Positions 54,822-63,866 of a DNA stretch of 64,000 bases are shown one piece after another. Within the stretch, counting starts at the first letter, position 1, and every line of letters begins with the position of its first letter. Origin of the DNA: Amycolatopsis umgeniensis (lineage in GTDB: Bacteria; Actinomycetota; Actinomycetes; Mycobacteriales; Pseudonocardiaceae); assembly GCF_014205155.1 (NCBI RefSeq), contig NZ_JACHMX010000001.1:8866001-8930000 (forward strand). Direction: 5' to 3'. The position numbers and the translations under genes are program-made. The notes under the pieces were generated by a model that saw nothing but the letters and a program-made list of their open reading frames with translations, searched no databases and was not told where the DNA came from.

Positions 54822-56330
54822 CTAGATCCGGTAGATCGTGAGCGCGCTCGGCCGCGACCGGAAGAGGAAGTCGTTGCCGAGCGGTCCGACCTCGCCGTCG
54901 GTGGCGACCCGGCGATTGCCGTTGAGCAGCCGGACATGCAGTTCCGGGACGTCGAGTTCCTGGTACACGTGGCTGGCGTTGAGGCTGTTCGTGATCGTGG
55001 CGAGAATGAACCGCGCCCGCGAGTAGGGCAGGTCCGCTCGCAGGTAGCGGACGTCGAGAAGGCCGGTGTCGAGTGCCGGACGGTGCGACGGTGCGAACCC
55101 CTTGGGCGAGTAGGTGCCGTTGCCGACGAACAGCAGCCAGATGCTGGTGCTCTTGCCGTTGAGCGTCACTTCCAGCGGCTTCGCGCGACGCAGCGTCCTG
55201 GCGAGCGCGATCGCCGCGGACGGCCACTTGGGGTGCCGCTTCTGCAGCTTTTCCCTGATCCGCACCATTTCCGGGTATCCGCCGAGGCTGGCGGTGTTGA
55301 CGAAGTAACGGTGGTCATCGTCGTCGTTGATCTCGACCTCGCCGAGGTCGACGCCGACGGCGTTGCCCGCTTCGGTGGCGGCGTCCGCGTCGGGCATCGA
55401 GCGCATGCCGACGTCGCGGGCGAAGTGGTTGAGCGTGCCCGCCGGGATGAGCGCGAGCGGCAGGTCGTGGTCGGCCGCGACGGCGGCCACCGCGGCGACG
55501 GTCCCGTCTCCGCCGGCGACGCCGAGGGCGCGCACGGTGTTGTCGCGGGCGGCGATCTCGTCGCAGAGCTGATCGCGCAGGTCGCGCTTCGAGTCCGGGT
55601 ACAGGATGGTGGCCTTGGGCCAGGCGAAGCGGGCTTCCTCGGTCGGGTCCTGGCCGTCGATTCCGGAATGCGGGTTGACCAGGACGAGCATGTCCTCGCC
55701 GTCGCGCATTTCGGGCGCCTCGGCGGTGTGCACGGTGCGGCCGGGGACGTCGGGGTTCAAGGGCCACCAGTGCCGCGTCAGCAGGCCGGCGCCGACGCCG
55801 ATGCTGATCCCCACGCCGACATCACTGGGCCAGTGGACGCCGGTGTGGACGCGGGAATAGGCCACGGCGGCGGCCAGCGGCACCAGGGCCGCGCCCGTCT
55901 TGGGCGATTCCATCGCGACGGCCGTGACGAAGGCGGCCGCCGACGCCGAGTGTCCGGACGGGAACGACGACGAGGTCGGGCGCCGGACGAGGCGCCGGTG
56001 CATCGGCACCTCCTCGGCCGCGGGGCGACGGCGGGGGAACAACGGCTTGCCGATCAGGTTCGCCGCCGCGCTCGCCCCGGCGATGGCGGCCACGCCGCGG
56101 AGCGCGCCTCGGCGTGTCGGGCCCTTCTTCGCCGCGAGCAAGACTGCGACACACCACCAGAGCTTGGATTTGTCCGCACTTTTGGAGAGCGACGTGATCA
56201 CGTCGTCGGCCCTGGTCCTCGGCAGTGCCGCGCTCCTTGCCATCAGCCGCCGGTCGGTCCGTCCGACCTTGCGGAAAGGGCGCTTGAGCTGCTTTAACAC
56301 GGTTTCCCCACTTCCGGGCCGGGATGTCAT
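54822..56330 (-). CDS. PAP2 phosphatase fused to diacylglycerol-kinase-like domain
   Basis: 502 residues. The N-terminal half has the PAP2 signature in order: [17 protein letters not shown] and [12 protein letters not shown]. The C-terminal half is a lipid-kinase catalytic domain: [21 protein letters not shown] and [15 protein letters not shown]. The fusion could dephosphorylate and rephosphorylate lipids at the membrane. The ATG at 56330 is preferred; an in-frame GTG at 56363 is the alternative. It is an insertion between prcA and pafA, divergent from pafA. Confidence 0.88.
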   Translation of the reverse strand: MTSRPGSGETVLKQLKRPFRKVGRTDRRLMARSAALPRTRADDVITSLSKSADKSKLWWCVAVLLAAKKGPTRRGALRGVAAIAGASAAANLIGKPLFPRRRPAAEEVPMHRRLVRRPTSSSFPSGHSASAAAFVTAVAMESPKTGAALVPLAAAVAYSRVHTGVHWPSDVGVGISIGVGAGLLTRHWWPLNPDVPGRTVHTAEAPEMRDGEDMLVLVNPHSGIDGQDPTEEARFAWPKATILYPDSKRDLRDQLCDEIAARDNTVRALGVAGGDGTVAAVAAVAADHDLPLALIPAGTLNHFARDVGMRSMPDADAATEAGNAVGVDLGEVEINDDDDHRYFVNTASLGGYPEMVRIREKLQKRHPKWPSAAIALARTLRRAKPLEVTLNGKSTSIWLLFVGNGTYSPKGFAPSHRPALDTGLLDVRYLRADLPYSRARFILATITNSLNASHVYQELDVPELHVRLLNGNRRVATDGEVGPLGNDFLFRSRPSALTIYRI

Positions 56331-56435
56331 GTGCGTGATACCCGATCGGGACTTCCCGCACACCTTTCACCGAATGCAACGTACCGACCGCGTGTCGCCG
56401 CCCGAACGGCGCACCGTCAGTGGGTCCTCACCGCC

Positions 56436-56441
56436 TACTCT
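56436..56441 (+). promoter_or_regulatory. -10 box of pafA, leaderless type
   Basis: TACTCT ends 6 nt before the pafA ATG at 56448. Confidence 0.45.
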
Positions 56442-56447
56442 GGTGGG

Positions 56448-57806
56448 ATGCAGCGGCGGATCTTTGGCATCGAGACCGAGTTCGGGGTGACGTGCACCTT
56501 TCACGGGCAACGCAGGCTCTCCCCGGACGAAGTGGCGCGTTACCTGTTTCGGCGTGTCGTGTCCTGGGGGCGTTCGTCGAACGTCTTCCTGTCGAACGGC
56601 TCGCGGCTCTACCTCGACGTGGGCTCTCACCCCGAGTACGCCACGGCCGAATGCGACGACCTCGTCCAGCTGGTCACGCATGACAAGGCGGGCGAGCGGA
56701 TCCTCGAGGACCTCCTGGTCGACGCCGAGCGTCGGCTGGCGGACGAGGGCATCGGCGGCGACATCTTCCTGTTCAAAAACAACACCGACTCGGCGGGCAA
56801 CTCGTACGGCTGTCACGAGAACTATCTGGTGACCCGTGCGGGGGAGTTCTCCCGCATCGCCGACGTGCTCCTGCCGTTCCTCGTGACCCGGCAGCTGATC
56901 TGCGGCGCGGGCAAGGTGCTGCAGACGCCGCGCGGCGCGGTGTACTGCCTTTCCCAGCGAGCGGAACACATCTGGGAGGGCGTCTCCAGCGCGACGACGC
57001 GTTCGCGGCCGATCATCAACACCCGTGACGAGCCGCACGCCGACGCCGAGCGCTACCGGCGCCTGCACGTGATCGTCGGCGACTCCAACATGGCCGAACC
57101 GACCACGCTGCTCAAGGTCGGATCGGCGAACCTGGTGCTGGAGATGATCGAGGCGGGCGTCCAGTTCCGCGACTTCACGCTGGACAACCCGATAAGGGCC
57201 ATCCGAGAGATCAGCCACGACCTCACCGGCCGCCGCCAGGTGCGGCTCGCCGGCGGTCGTGAGGCGTCCGCGCTGGACATCCAGCGGGAGTACCACGCCC
57301 GCGCCGTCCAGCACGTCAAGGAGACCGGTTCCTCGCCGCAGTCCGAGCGCGTCGTCGAGCTGTGGGGCCGGGCGCTGGAGGCGGTGGAGCAGCAGGACTT
57401 CAGCAAGATCGACACCGAGATCGACTGGGCGATCAAGCACCGGCTGGTCGAGCGTTACCGCGCCAAGCACGACCTCGACCTGTCGAGCCCGCGGATCGCG
57501 CAGCTCGACCTGGCCTATCACGACATCCGGCGCGGCCGCGGGATCTTCGACCTGCTGCAGCGCAAGGGTCTCGTGCGCCGGGTGACCGACGACGGCGAGA
57601 TCGAACTGGCCAAGGACACCCCGCCGCAGACCACGCGGGCGAAGCTGCGCGGTGACTTCATCGCCGCCGCGCAGGCCGCCGGACGCGACTTCACCGTGGA
57701 CTGGGTGCACCTCAAGCTGAACGACCAGGCGCAGCGGACAGTGCTGTGCAAGGACCCGTTCCGCTCGGTGGACGAACGGGTCGAAAGGCTCATCTCCTCG
57801 CTCTGA
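56448..57806 (+). CDS. pafA: Pup ligase PafA
   Basis: 452 residues, nearly identical in layout to mycobacterial Paf[12 protein letters not shown] with metal-binding Glu9/Glu11, [12 protein letters not shown] with catalytic base Asp57, [17 protein letters not shown] and [13 protein letters not shown], and the C-terminal domain ending [18 protein letters not shown]. It joins Pup's C-terminal Glu to substrate lysines using ATP. In many actinobacteria pafB/pafC/tatA follow; here an ESX-like cassette does. Confidence 0.97.
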   Translation: MQRRIFGIETEFGVTCTFHGQRRLSPDEVARYLFRRVVSWGRSSNVFLSNGSRLYLDVGSHPEYATAECDDLVQLVTHDKAGERILEDLLVDAERRLADEGIGGDIFLFKNNTDSAGNSYGCHENYLVTRAGEFSRIADVLLPFLVTRQLICGAGKVLQTPRGAVYCLSQRAEHIWEGVSSATTRSRPIINTRDEPHADAERYRRLHVIVGDSNMAEPTTLLKVGSANLVLEMIEAGVQFRDFTLDNPIRAIREISHDLTGRRQVRLAGGREASALDIQREYHARAVQHVKETGSSPQSERVVELWGRALEAVEQQDFSKIDTEIDWAIKHRLVERYRAKHDLDLSSPRIAQLDLAYHDIRRGRGIFDLLQRKGLVRRVTDDGEIELAKDTPPQTTRAKLRGDFIAAAQAAGRDFTVDWVHLKLNDQAQRTVLCKDPFRSVDERVERLISSL

Positions 57807-57895
57807 TCGACACCCGGCTCAGAACCGGCTGACACGCGACCATCACTCCGAGTACGGTGTTGATCGCTGTTGGTTCTGAGCCGGGGAGGGCGAGG

Positions 57896-58618
57896 ATGGA
57901 CGACGAGCGATGGGCCTTCGAGGCCGAGCTGGAACAGGACGACGATCCACCACGGTCGTCAGCCATTGAGCCGGTTCCCGAGGAGGACCGGATCAGCGGG
58001 CAGGATCAGGACGGTGTCGTCACCGTGGTCGTGTCACCGAACGCCGACGTCCTCTCAGTGGTCCTCGAGCAGGAGTGGAAACAGTCGGTCGACCCGCGTG
58101 GGTTGCACCGTGCCGTGGCCGGGGCGGCGAACGCCGCCACCATCGCCGCTTTGGGGCGGCAGGTGGATGATGTCGCCGGCAATCCGCCTGCCATGCCCAC
58201 CTTCGGCGCGACACCCGCGTCCGCCGCTGACGAGTCGCGGCTCAGTACCCAAGACATGCTTCGGCTCGTGGAAGCCGCGACCGCCGAGTTGGCGAAGTTC
58301 ACCCAGCGAGCCGCCACGGTCGTCAATCGCCGCATCACCGTTGAGAGCGGCGGTGGCCATGTCCGCGGCGAGATGACCAATGGGCAGATCGTCGCCATGG
58401 AGATCGACCCGTCGTGGTTGGCGCAGGTGCGGACGGGCGAGATCGAGAGCGAAATACTCGACGTGCTTCGTCAGCTTCGCAAGGCGAGTACTCCACCGGG
58501 TCTCGCCGATGGTCCACAAGGCCCCGCGATCGCCGAGATCATGGGAATGCTCTTCGACCCGCACCGGATGGCGCGCCGTGTCGGCCTCGAACCGTCGGTC
58601 GATGGGGAGCAGGTCTGA
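57896..58618 (+). CDS. YbaB/EbfC-like protein, EspL type
   Basis: 240 residues. An acidic N-terminus is followed by a segment like the YbaB/EbfC nucleoid-associated fold (VNRRITVESGGGHVRGEMTNGQIVAMEIDPSWLAQVRTGEIESEIL, about 142-190). YbaB-like proteins (for example EspL) are common companions of type VII secretion substrates in actinobacteria. GGGGAGGG/GAGG precedes the ATG. The stop overlaps the start of the next gene (TGATG). First gene of the cassette. Confidence 0.75.
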   Translation: MDDERWAFEAELEQDDDPPRSSAIEPVPEEDRISGQDQDGVVTVVVSPNADVLSVVLEQEWKQSVDPRGLHRAVAGAANAATIAALGRQVDDVAGNPPAMPTFGATPASAADESRLSTQDMLRLVEAATAELAKFTQRAATVVNRRITVESGGGHVRGEMTNGQIVAMEIDPSWLAQVRTGEIESEILDVLRQLRKASTPPGLADGPQGPAIAEIMGMLFDPHRMARRVGLEPSVDGEQV

Positions 58619-58944
58619 TGGCGGACGCTTACGACATCGCGCTGGCGCTGGACGCGCTTCGCTCGGATGCGGACTTATGGGACGCTGCCGCGGACGGTCT
58701 CGCTCCTCCTCGGGCCGCGATCGATCCCTTGGGTCTGACACCACGGGACGTCATGTCCTACGCGGCGGCGAAGGGTCTCGACAAGCAATACAACCAGGCC
58801 CGCGCACTCATCCAGGACATGATCGACCAGGCTGGGAGCAACTTCCGCGCATTGTCTTCCAGTTTGCGCACGGCTGCCGATCGGTACGCACACGACGAAG
58901 ACCAGCATGCGCTCGACATCGACCGCGCCGGCCGCGGCCAGTGA
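58618..58944 (+). CDS. EspC-like small type VII substrate
   Basis: 108 residues, a helical hairpin. Trp21 lies in DADLWDAAADGLA, near the WxG position though without the Gly, and the C-terminus has RYAHDEDQHALDI: Tyr90-x3-Glu94 fits the YxxxD/E secretion signal of ESX substrates. This matches the EspC/ESX-1 secretion-associated family layout. It probably pairs with a partner for export; the next gene is the best candidate. Confidence 0.75.
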   Translation: MADAYDIALALDALRSDADLWDAAADGLAPPRAAIDPLGLTPRDVMSYAAAKGLDKQYNQARALIQDMIDQAGSNFRALSSSLRTAADRYAHDEDQHALDIDRAGRGQ

Positions 58945-58965
58945 CCGAAGCGAGGGGAATCCGCC

Positions 58966-59724
58966 ATGACGGCCGCTGGAGTGAATCCGGTCATCGATCA
59001 GTCGATGGAAAAGCTTCGTGAAATCGAAGACAAGATCCGCGAGTTGTTCGACCAGGTGAACAGCGTGATGAGCTGGGTGCCCGGCGTCCTCTCGGATTTG
59101 ATCGAACCCATCCGCCGGGTCATGAACGAGCTCAACCAGAAAGTGACCGAGCTGTGGGACGCGAGCAAGAGGTTCGCCACGGATCGAGGAGATCCCGCCA
59201 AGCTGAGGCAAGTGGCGGCCGAGTGGTCGGAGCGGATCGGTAACAGCATCGGCGAGATCGCCGGTTCGGTATCCCTCGACAAGCTCCAGACGAACATCGA
59301 ATGGAGCGGCAAGGCCGCCGAGACCTACAAGGCCACCGTGCCCGCTCAAGTCGCGGGACTGAACTCGCTCAAGGATCTGGGATTGCAGATCCGGAACTCG
59401 CTCGTCAACCTCGCCAACGGTCTCGAGAGCTTCTGGATCCAGATATACGGAACCCTCGCGGGGCTGGCGATCGCTACCGCCGCTGCCGTTGTCAGTGCCA
59501 TCTCCGTGGTCGGAATTCCGGCTGCGGTCGTCATTCTGATCGGAGTGATCGGCGCGGGTATCGCCTCGATCTTCACCACCATCAGTGCGGTTGATTCGCT
59601 TACCAACAGCATCGGTGTGGAACAGGCCGCGATTCTGGACAAGGTCACTGCGCTGGGGAACACCTGGCCCAGGACCAACACGGAATCGATGTCGCATTCG
59701 ACGGACTGGAAGCGGCAGTCGTGA
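58966..59724 (+). CDS. large WXG-type protein with hydrophobic hairpin
   Basis: 252 residues. Helices in 1-110 precede a WxG turn at 113-115 (NIEWSGKAAETYKATV), followed by a helix and two adjacent hydrophobic segments (about 162-185 and 186-205), then a polar tail with TWPRTNTESMSHSTDWKRQS. A WXG100-like fold with a membrane hairpin suggests an exported protein that inserts in a membrane or a toxin delivered by type VII secretion. That function is inference. The next gene overlaps by 4 bp. Confidence 0.7.
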   Translation: MTAAGVNPVIDQSMEKLREIEDKIRELFDQVNSVMSWVPGVLSDLIEPIRRVMNELNQKVTELWDASKRFATDRGDPAKLRQVAAEWSERIGNSIGEIAGSVSLDKLQTNIEWSGKAAETYKATVPAQVAGLNSLKDLGLQIRNSLVNLANGLESFWIQIYGTLAGLAIATAAAVVSAISVVGIPAAVVILIGVIGAGIASIFTTISAVDSLTNSIGVEQAAILDKVTALGNTWPRTNTESMSHSTDWKRQS

Positions 59725-60281
59725 CATATCCGACCGTCTGGCCGACGGAGCCTTACCGGTGGCTGCCACCAGGCATGATCAGAACCATTCGCGAAATCGC
59801 CACCAGTCTCGGGATGGGGACAAGCGCTGTCGGCCTGGTGCTCATTGTCGTGATACAGATAGAAGGAAGGATTCTTCCTACTTCGACTGATGGGGCCAAT
59901 GTCCTCACCATGGGAATGGCGACACTGACTGCTGCCTTCCTCCTCCTCTCCGGCGTTGGCATGATGCTGTCGCGGTTCTCTGTGAGGACAGGTGCCGTCG
60001 AGACCAAGACGGCCATCCTTCTGCGTGGCATCGAAGCGGGAATGTTCGGTGGAGCATTTTTCACGACGGTGGTCTTCTTGATCTTTTATGTCTCGGGGGT
60101 TGCGGGTTCCGGTCGATACGAGGCGAAAGATCGCCTTGAATTCACCCCCGGCATCGTGATGTACACACTCCTGCCGGTGCTCGCCACGATTCTGACGATC
60201 GTCAACCTCGTCGTCGCCCACCGCTTGCTCTTCCCGACCGTCGAGAAGGTGCAGAGGCATCTTTCGCGGGAGTCTGGCTGA
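59721..60281 (+). CDS. four-helix membrane protein, possible immunity partner
   Basis: 186 residues with four membrane helices (about 31-48, 62-82, 106-128, 148-170) and a short basic C-terminal tail. The family is not recognised. The GTG start overlaps the upstream stop (GTGA), so it is made together with the WXG protein. Being a small membrane protein at the end of the cassette, it could be an immunity or chaperone factor. Base composition of about 59800-60150 is visibly less GC-rich than the neighbours. Confidence 0.65.
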   Translation: MTYPTVWPTEPYRWLPPGMIRTIREIATSLGMGTSAVGLVLIVVIQIEGRILPTSTDGANVLTMGMATLTAAFLLLSGVGMMLSRFSVRTGAVETKTAILLRGIEAGMFGGAFFTTVVFLIFYVSGVAGSGRYEAKDRLEFTPGIVMYTLLPVLATILTIVNLVVAHRLLFPTVEKVQRHLSRESG

Positions 60282-60356
60282 CGCGGGTCTCGCCAGGTCG
60301 CAGTCAGCCACGCTAGGGTGGCCCGCGCGATTTTCGACCGAGGGAGAGGTGCGCCG

Positions 60357-61400
60357 ATGCGCCGTGCGTTGCTGGTCTTGCTGGGTGCGGTCGTCCCGAT
60401 GGTGTTCACCGGCGTCGCCCACGCCGCACCGGAGTGCCCCGAGCCGACGTGGACGGAGACCCCGACGGGAACGGACGCGCAGTTGCGCGGGCTTTCCGCG
60501 GTGGATTCGCGCACGGCGTGGGTCAGCGGCAGCAGGGGCACCATCCTGCGCACCACCGACCGCGGCCGCACTTGGAAGCAGGTCGCCCCGGCCGGCACCG
60601 AAGCGCTCGACTTCCGTGACATCGAGGCCTTCGACGCCGACCACGCGGTCGCCTTGTCCATCGGGCCCGGTGACGCGTCCCGGATCTACCGCACCGACGA
60701 CGGTGGGAAGAGCTGGCGACTGTCCTTCCAGAACAGTGACCCGGCCGCCTTCTACGACTGCGTCGCGTTCTTCGACCACCGGCGTGGTCTCGCGATGAGC
60801 GACCCGGTGGACGGCAAGTTCCGGTTGCAGTCCACTTCGGACGGCGGCCGCAGCTGGGCGCCCGTGCCCGCCGAGGGGATGGTCCCCGCGCTCGACGGCG
60901 AGTTCGGTTTCGCCGCCAGCGGCCAGTGCCTCACCACGTCGGGTCCGCGCGACGCCTGGATCGCCACCGGCGGCGGGGCTAGCGCGCGCGTCCTGCATTC
61001 CGGCGATGGCGGGCGGACCTGGGAAGCCGCCGACACTCCGTTGCCCAGTGGTGCTTCCGCCGGGGTCTTCTCGGTGACGTTCCGGGATCCGCGGCACGGC
61101 GTGGCCATCGGCGGCGACTACGCGGCGCCGAACGCGCCCGGCCCCGCGGTCGCGCTCAGCGCGGACAAGGGACGCACCTGGCGGACACCGTCGGAAGCCC
61201 CCGTCGGCTATCGCTCCGGCCTGGCGTGGCTCGGGAACACCGTCATCGCCGTCGGCCCGGGCGGGAGCGATGTGAGCCCCGACGGCGGACGGCACTGGAA
61301 GGCCTTCGACACCGGATCCCTCGACTCGGTCGATTGCGCGCGAGGCGCTTGCTGGGCGAGCGGGGCCAAGGGGCGGGCCGCGAGGCTCAGCGGGGTTTAA
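60357..61400 (+). CDS. secreted Ycf48/BNR-like beta-propeller
   Basis: 347 residues. Signal peptide 1-23 (cut after AHA). The body has repeated Asp-box-type units such as TDRGRTWKQ, TDDGGKSWRL, SDGGRSWAP, GDGGRTWEA, SADKGRTWRT and SPDGGRHWKA, the pattern of BNR and photosystem assembly factor Ycf48. It is a six-bladed-type propeller that probably binds a partner or glycan outside the cell. AGGGAGAGG precedes the ATG. Function unknown. Confidence 0.85.
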   Translation: MRRALLVLLGAVVPMVFTGVAHAAPECPEPTWTETPTGTDAQLRGLSAVDSRTAWVSGSRGTILRTTDRGRTWKQVAPAGTEALDFRDIEAFDADHAVALSIGPGDASRIYRTDDGGKSWRLSFQNSDPAAFYDCVAFFDHRRGLAMSDPVDGKFRLQSTSDGGRSWAPVPAEGMVPALDGEFGFAASGQCLTTSGPRDAWIATGGGASARVLHSGDGGRTWEAADTPLPSGASAGVFSVTFRDPRHGVAIGGDYAAPNAPGPAVALSADKGRTWRTPSEAPVGYRSGLAWLGNTVIAVGPGGSDVSPDGGRHWKAFDTGSLDSVDCARGACWASGAKGRAARLSGV

Positions 61401-61412
61401 GCTCGAAGGACC

Positions 61413-61751
61413 ATGACCGCACACGCTGAACCCGTCCAGGACACCGAGCATCTGGTCGAGGTGCTGAAGGCGCTCGCCAATCCGATCCGGCTCCAGGTGC
61501 TCGGCTGGCTGCGCGAACCGGACCGGCATTTCCCGCCGGAGCGGGCGATCGCCGACCAGAACGAGGTCGGCGTCTGCGTCAGCCATCTCCAGGCGAAGCT
61601 CGGGCTCGCGCAGTCCACGGTGTCCGCGTACATGGCGCTGCTGCAGCGCGCCGGGCTCGTCCAGTCCACCAGGGTGGGGAAGTGGACGCACTACCGGCGT
61701 GACGAGCAGCGGATCGCGCAGCTCGTCGACCTGCTCGGACGGTCCATCTGA
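61413..61751 (+). CDS. ArsR-family regulator
   Basis: 112 residues with the ArsR winged helix: VLKALANPIRLQVLGWL, VCVSHLQAKLGLAQSTVSAYMALLQRAGLV and the wing THYRRDEQ. It has one cysteine (VCV) and no clear metal site. AAGGA precedes the ATG. A 32-bp palindrome lies between it and the LLM gene and looks like its operator. Confidence 0.86.
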   Translation: MTAHAEPVQDTEHLVEVLKALANPIRLQVLGWLREPDRHFPPERAIADQNEVGVCVSHLQAKLGLAQSTVSAYMALLQRAGLVQSTRVGKWTHYRRDEQRIAQLVDLLGRSI

Positions 61752-61765
61752 GCCTCTCGGGAATA

Positions 61766-61797
61766 ACATATCGAAAATCTGCGATACTTCGATATGT
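61766..61797. promoter_or_regulatory. 32-bp ArsR operator before LLM gene
   Basis: Arms ACATATCGA and TCGATATGT, perfect over 9 bp with a 14-bp spacer, and GATACT inside the spacer as a possible -10 box. The ATG of the LLM gene is 25 bp downstream. Confidence 0.75.
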
Positions 61798-61821
61798 AAG
61801 ACTCGACCTGAGGAGAGACAG

Positions 61822-62685
61822 ATGGAACTGGGGCGTTTCGGGATCTGGACGTTCGACTTCGAAGACCAGCCCGCGAGCATGCTGCGGGATTCGGTGCGGG
61901 AACTGGAAGAGCTGGGCTGGCCCGCGATCTGGATCCCGGAGCGGGACGGCCGGGAAGCGCTGACCCACGCCGGATTCCTGCTGGCGTCCACCGAACGGAT
62001 CTCCGTCGTCAACGGGATCGCGCGTATCGACTCCCGTGGATCGCGCTGGACCCACGGCGCGGCACTCCTGCTCGCCGACGCCTTCCCGGACAGGCATGTA
62101 CTGGGACTCGGCTTCGGCGGTGCGCGTCCCGGCATCAAACCGCTGGAAGCGATGGGTGACTACCTCGACGAACTGGACGCGATCACCAGCGCCAACCCGT
62201 TGCCCGCCGCCCCGATGCGGCGGCTGCTGGCCGCGTACGGGCCGAAGATGCTCGGACTGGCCCGCGACCGGTCCGAGGGCGCGCACACCTATCACGTGAC
62301 GGTGCCGCATACCGCCCAGGCGAGGGAAGTGCTGGGGGACAAGGCCTTCCTCGGCGTCGAACACGCCGTCCTGTTCGAAACCGATCCGGGCAAGGCCCGC
62401 GAGATCGCCCGCGGGCACCTGCACGTGTACCTCACGTCGGAATACAACGTCGCCAAGTATCGCCGCCTCGGCTACACCGAGGCCGACATCGACGGTGGCC
62501 GCGGCAGCGACAGGCTCGTCGACGATCTCGTGTTCTGGGGTGACCTCGACACCGTCGCCACGAAACTGCGCGGACATCTCGACGCCGGCGCCGATCACGT
62601 CGGGATCCAGGTCCTCGGTGTCGGACCCGGTGAATCGGCCATGCCGCACTGGCGGCGGCTGGCCGAAGCGCTGCTGCCGAGTTAG
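61822..62685 (+). CDS. F420-type LLM oxidoreductase
   Basis: 287 residues, luciferase-like monooxygenase barrel of the TIGR03620 type: FGIWTFDFEDQPASMLRDSVRELEELGWPAIWIPE at the N-terminus and HVLGLGFGGARPG. Such enzymes use F420 or FMN to reduce or oxidise small molecules. GAGGAGA is 6 nt before the ATG. It is under the ArsR operator. The stop overlaps the opposing SDR stop. Confidence 0.83.
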   Translation: MELGRFGIWTFDFEDQPASMLRDSVRELEELGWPAIWIPERDGREALTHAGFLLASTERISVVNGIARIDSRGSRWTHGAALLLADAFPDRHVLGLGFGGARPGIKPLEAMGDYLDELDAITSANPLPAAPMRRLLAAYGPKMLGLARDRSEGAHTYHVTVPHTAQAREVLGDKAFLGVEHAVLFETDPGKAREIARGHLHVYLTSEYNVAKYRRLGYTEADIDGGRGSDRLVDDLVFWGDLDTVATKLRGHLDAGADHVGIQVLGVGPGESAMPHWRRLAEALLPS

Positions 62686-63380
62686 CGGACCTGCCCGGTC
62701 GGCCGGACCACGATCTCGTTGACGTCGACCGAGGGCGGTTGCTCCAGCGCGTAGAGCACCGCCCTCGCGATGTCGTCGGGTTCCAGTTTCGGCTTGGACT
62801 TCGAGTCCTCGGGGATCATCGAGGTGTCGACCAGCCCCGGCTGGACCACGGTCACGCGGACACCGGTGCCGATGGCCTCCTCGCGAATGGAACCGGCGAG
62901 CCCGGTCACCGCCCATTTCGTCGCCGAATAGAGGTTCCCGGGCCGGTGATAGCGCCCGGCGACCGAACCCGTCAGCACGAGGTGCCCCTTCGATTCCGCC
63001 AGTGACGGCAGGGTCGCCCGCGCAGTGAGAGCGGTGCCGTAGACGTTGGTCAGCACCATGTCCCGCCACTGCTCGGGGTCCGCGCCGCCGTCGCCGAAGA
63101 ACGAGACCACGACGCTCTGTCCCGCGTTGGCGAACACCGCGTCCAGGCGGCCGAAGGTCGTTTTCACCGTCTCCACGGCGGAGGAGAGCGACTCCCAGTC
63201 GGTGACGTCCACGGCGAGCGCGAGGGCGCGCTCCTCGCCGAACTCGGCGACGAGGGGGAGCAGCGCCTCGCGGTCGCGGGACAGCAACGCCAGCCGGAAT
63301 CCGGCCGCCGCGGCCCGGCGCGCGGTGGCCTCGCCGAGACCGCGGGAGGCGCCGGTGATCAGCAGTACTCGATCGTTCAT
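62682..63380 (-). CDS. short-chain dehydrogenase/reductase
   Basis: 232 residues, classical SDR: TGASRGLG (residues 9-16), NAGQSVV, catalytic Ser in VLTGSVAG and YSATK (Tyr-x3-Lys). The ATG overlaps the stop of the SRPBCC gene upstream (ATGA). The last bases overlap the convergent LLM stop. Substrate unknown. Confidence 0.87.
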   Translation of the reverse strand: MNDRVLLITGASRGLGEATARRAAAAGFRLALLSRDREALLPLVAEFGEERALALAVDVTDWESLSSAVETVKTTFGRLDAVFANAGQSVVVSFFGDGGADPEQWRDMVLTNVYGTALTARATLPSLAESKGHLVLTGSVAGRYHRPGNLYSATKWAVTGLAGSIREEAIGTGVRVTVVQPGLVDTSMIPEDSKSKPKLEPDDIARAVLYALEQPPSVDVNEIVVRPTGQVR

Positions 63381-63829
63381 GCCTCCAAACTAGGCGCCGT
63401 GTACGTGTCCCACTCGGGCACGGGTTCGCCGACGAGGGAGGCGCCGAGCCGGTCGAGGTAGAAGTGCCAGCCCTTGAGGATGTCCGAGGTGTCCCAATCG
63501 GTCTTGGGCAACAGATGCACGAAATCGAGCACCGTCTTGTCGCCCTGCGCGGTGAGGGTCAGCTCCACCCGCCAGGTCGGCTCCTCGGTGTTCTGCAGAT
63601 CCATGACCAGGCGTTTCGGTGGGTCGCATTCGCGGATGACGGCGCGGCTCGGTTCGGAGCCCTCCTCGGCGGTCATCGACAGCATGATCGTGTTGCCGAC
63701 TCCGGCTTCGCCTGTCCACGGGCCGATCCAGCGCGCCGTGCGGTCGGATTCGGTGAGCGCCGACCAGACGTCTTCGATCGGGTCCGGGTACTCGCGCCGG
63801 AGTTCGAGCCGGGTCTCCTGGTTGTCCAT
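63377..63829 (-). CDS. SRPBCC/AHSA1-domain protein
   Basis: 150 residues: RLELRREYPDPIEDVWSALTESDRTARWIGPW, RVELTLTAQGDKTVLDFVHLLP and the closing helix GWHFYLDRLGASLVGEP are typical of the AHSA1/SRPBCC ligand-binding fold. These proteins bind hydrophobic ligands in a deep cavity. It is coupled to the SDR, so the two may act on the same compound. Confidence 0.84.
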   Translation of the reverse strand: MDNQETRLELRREYPDPIEDVWSALTESDRTARWIGPWTGEAGVGNTIMLSMTAEEGSEPSRAVIRECDPPKRLVMDLQNTEEPTWRVELTLTAQGDKTVLDFVHLLPKTDWDTSDILKGWHFYLDRLGASLVGEPVPEWDTYTAPSLEA

Positions 63830-63848
63830 AATGCGAAGATAACCGAGT

Positions 63849-63860
63849 GCTTAATTAAGC
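63849..63860. promoter_or_regulatory. palindrome GCTTAATTAAGC upstream of SRPBCC gene
   Basis: A perfect 12-bp palindrome in an AT-rich patch, 20 bp upstream of the SRPBCC start. Candidate operator; no cognate regulator is visible beside it. Confidence 0.45.
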
Positions 63861-63866
63861 GTCAAC

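Noticed and set aside
59346..62138. 930-codon open frame on the minus strand
   Set aside because: It crosses five plus-strand genes with clear families (WXG protein, membrane protein, Ycf48-like, ArsR, LLM). Its own translation shows no domain.
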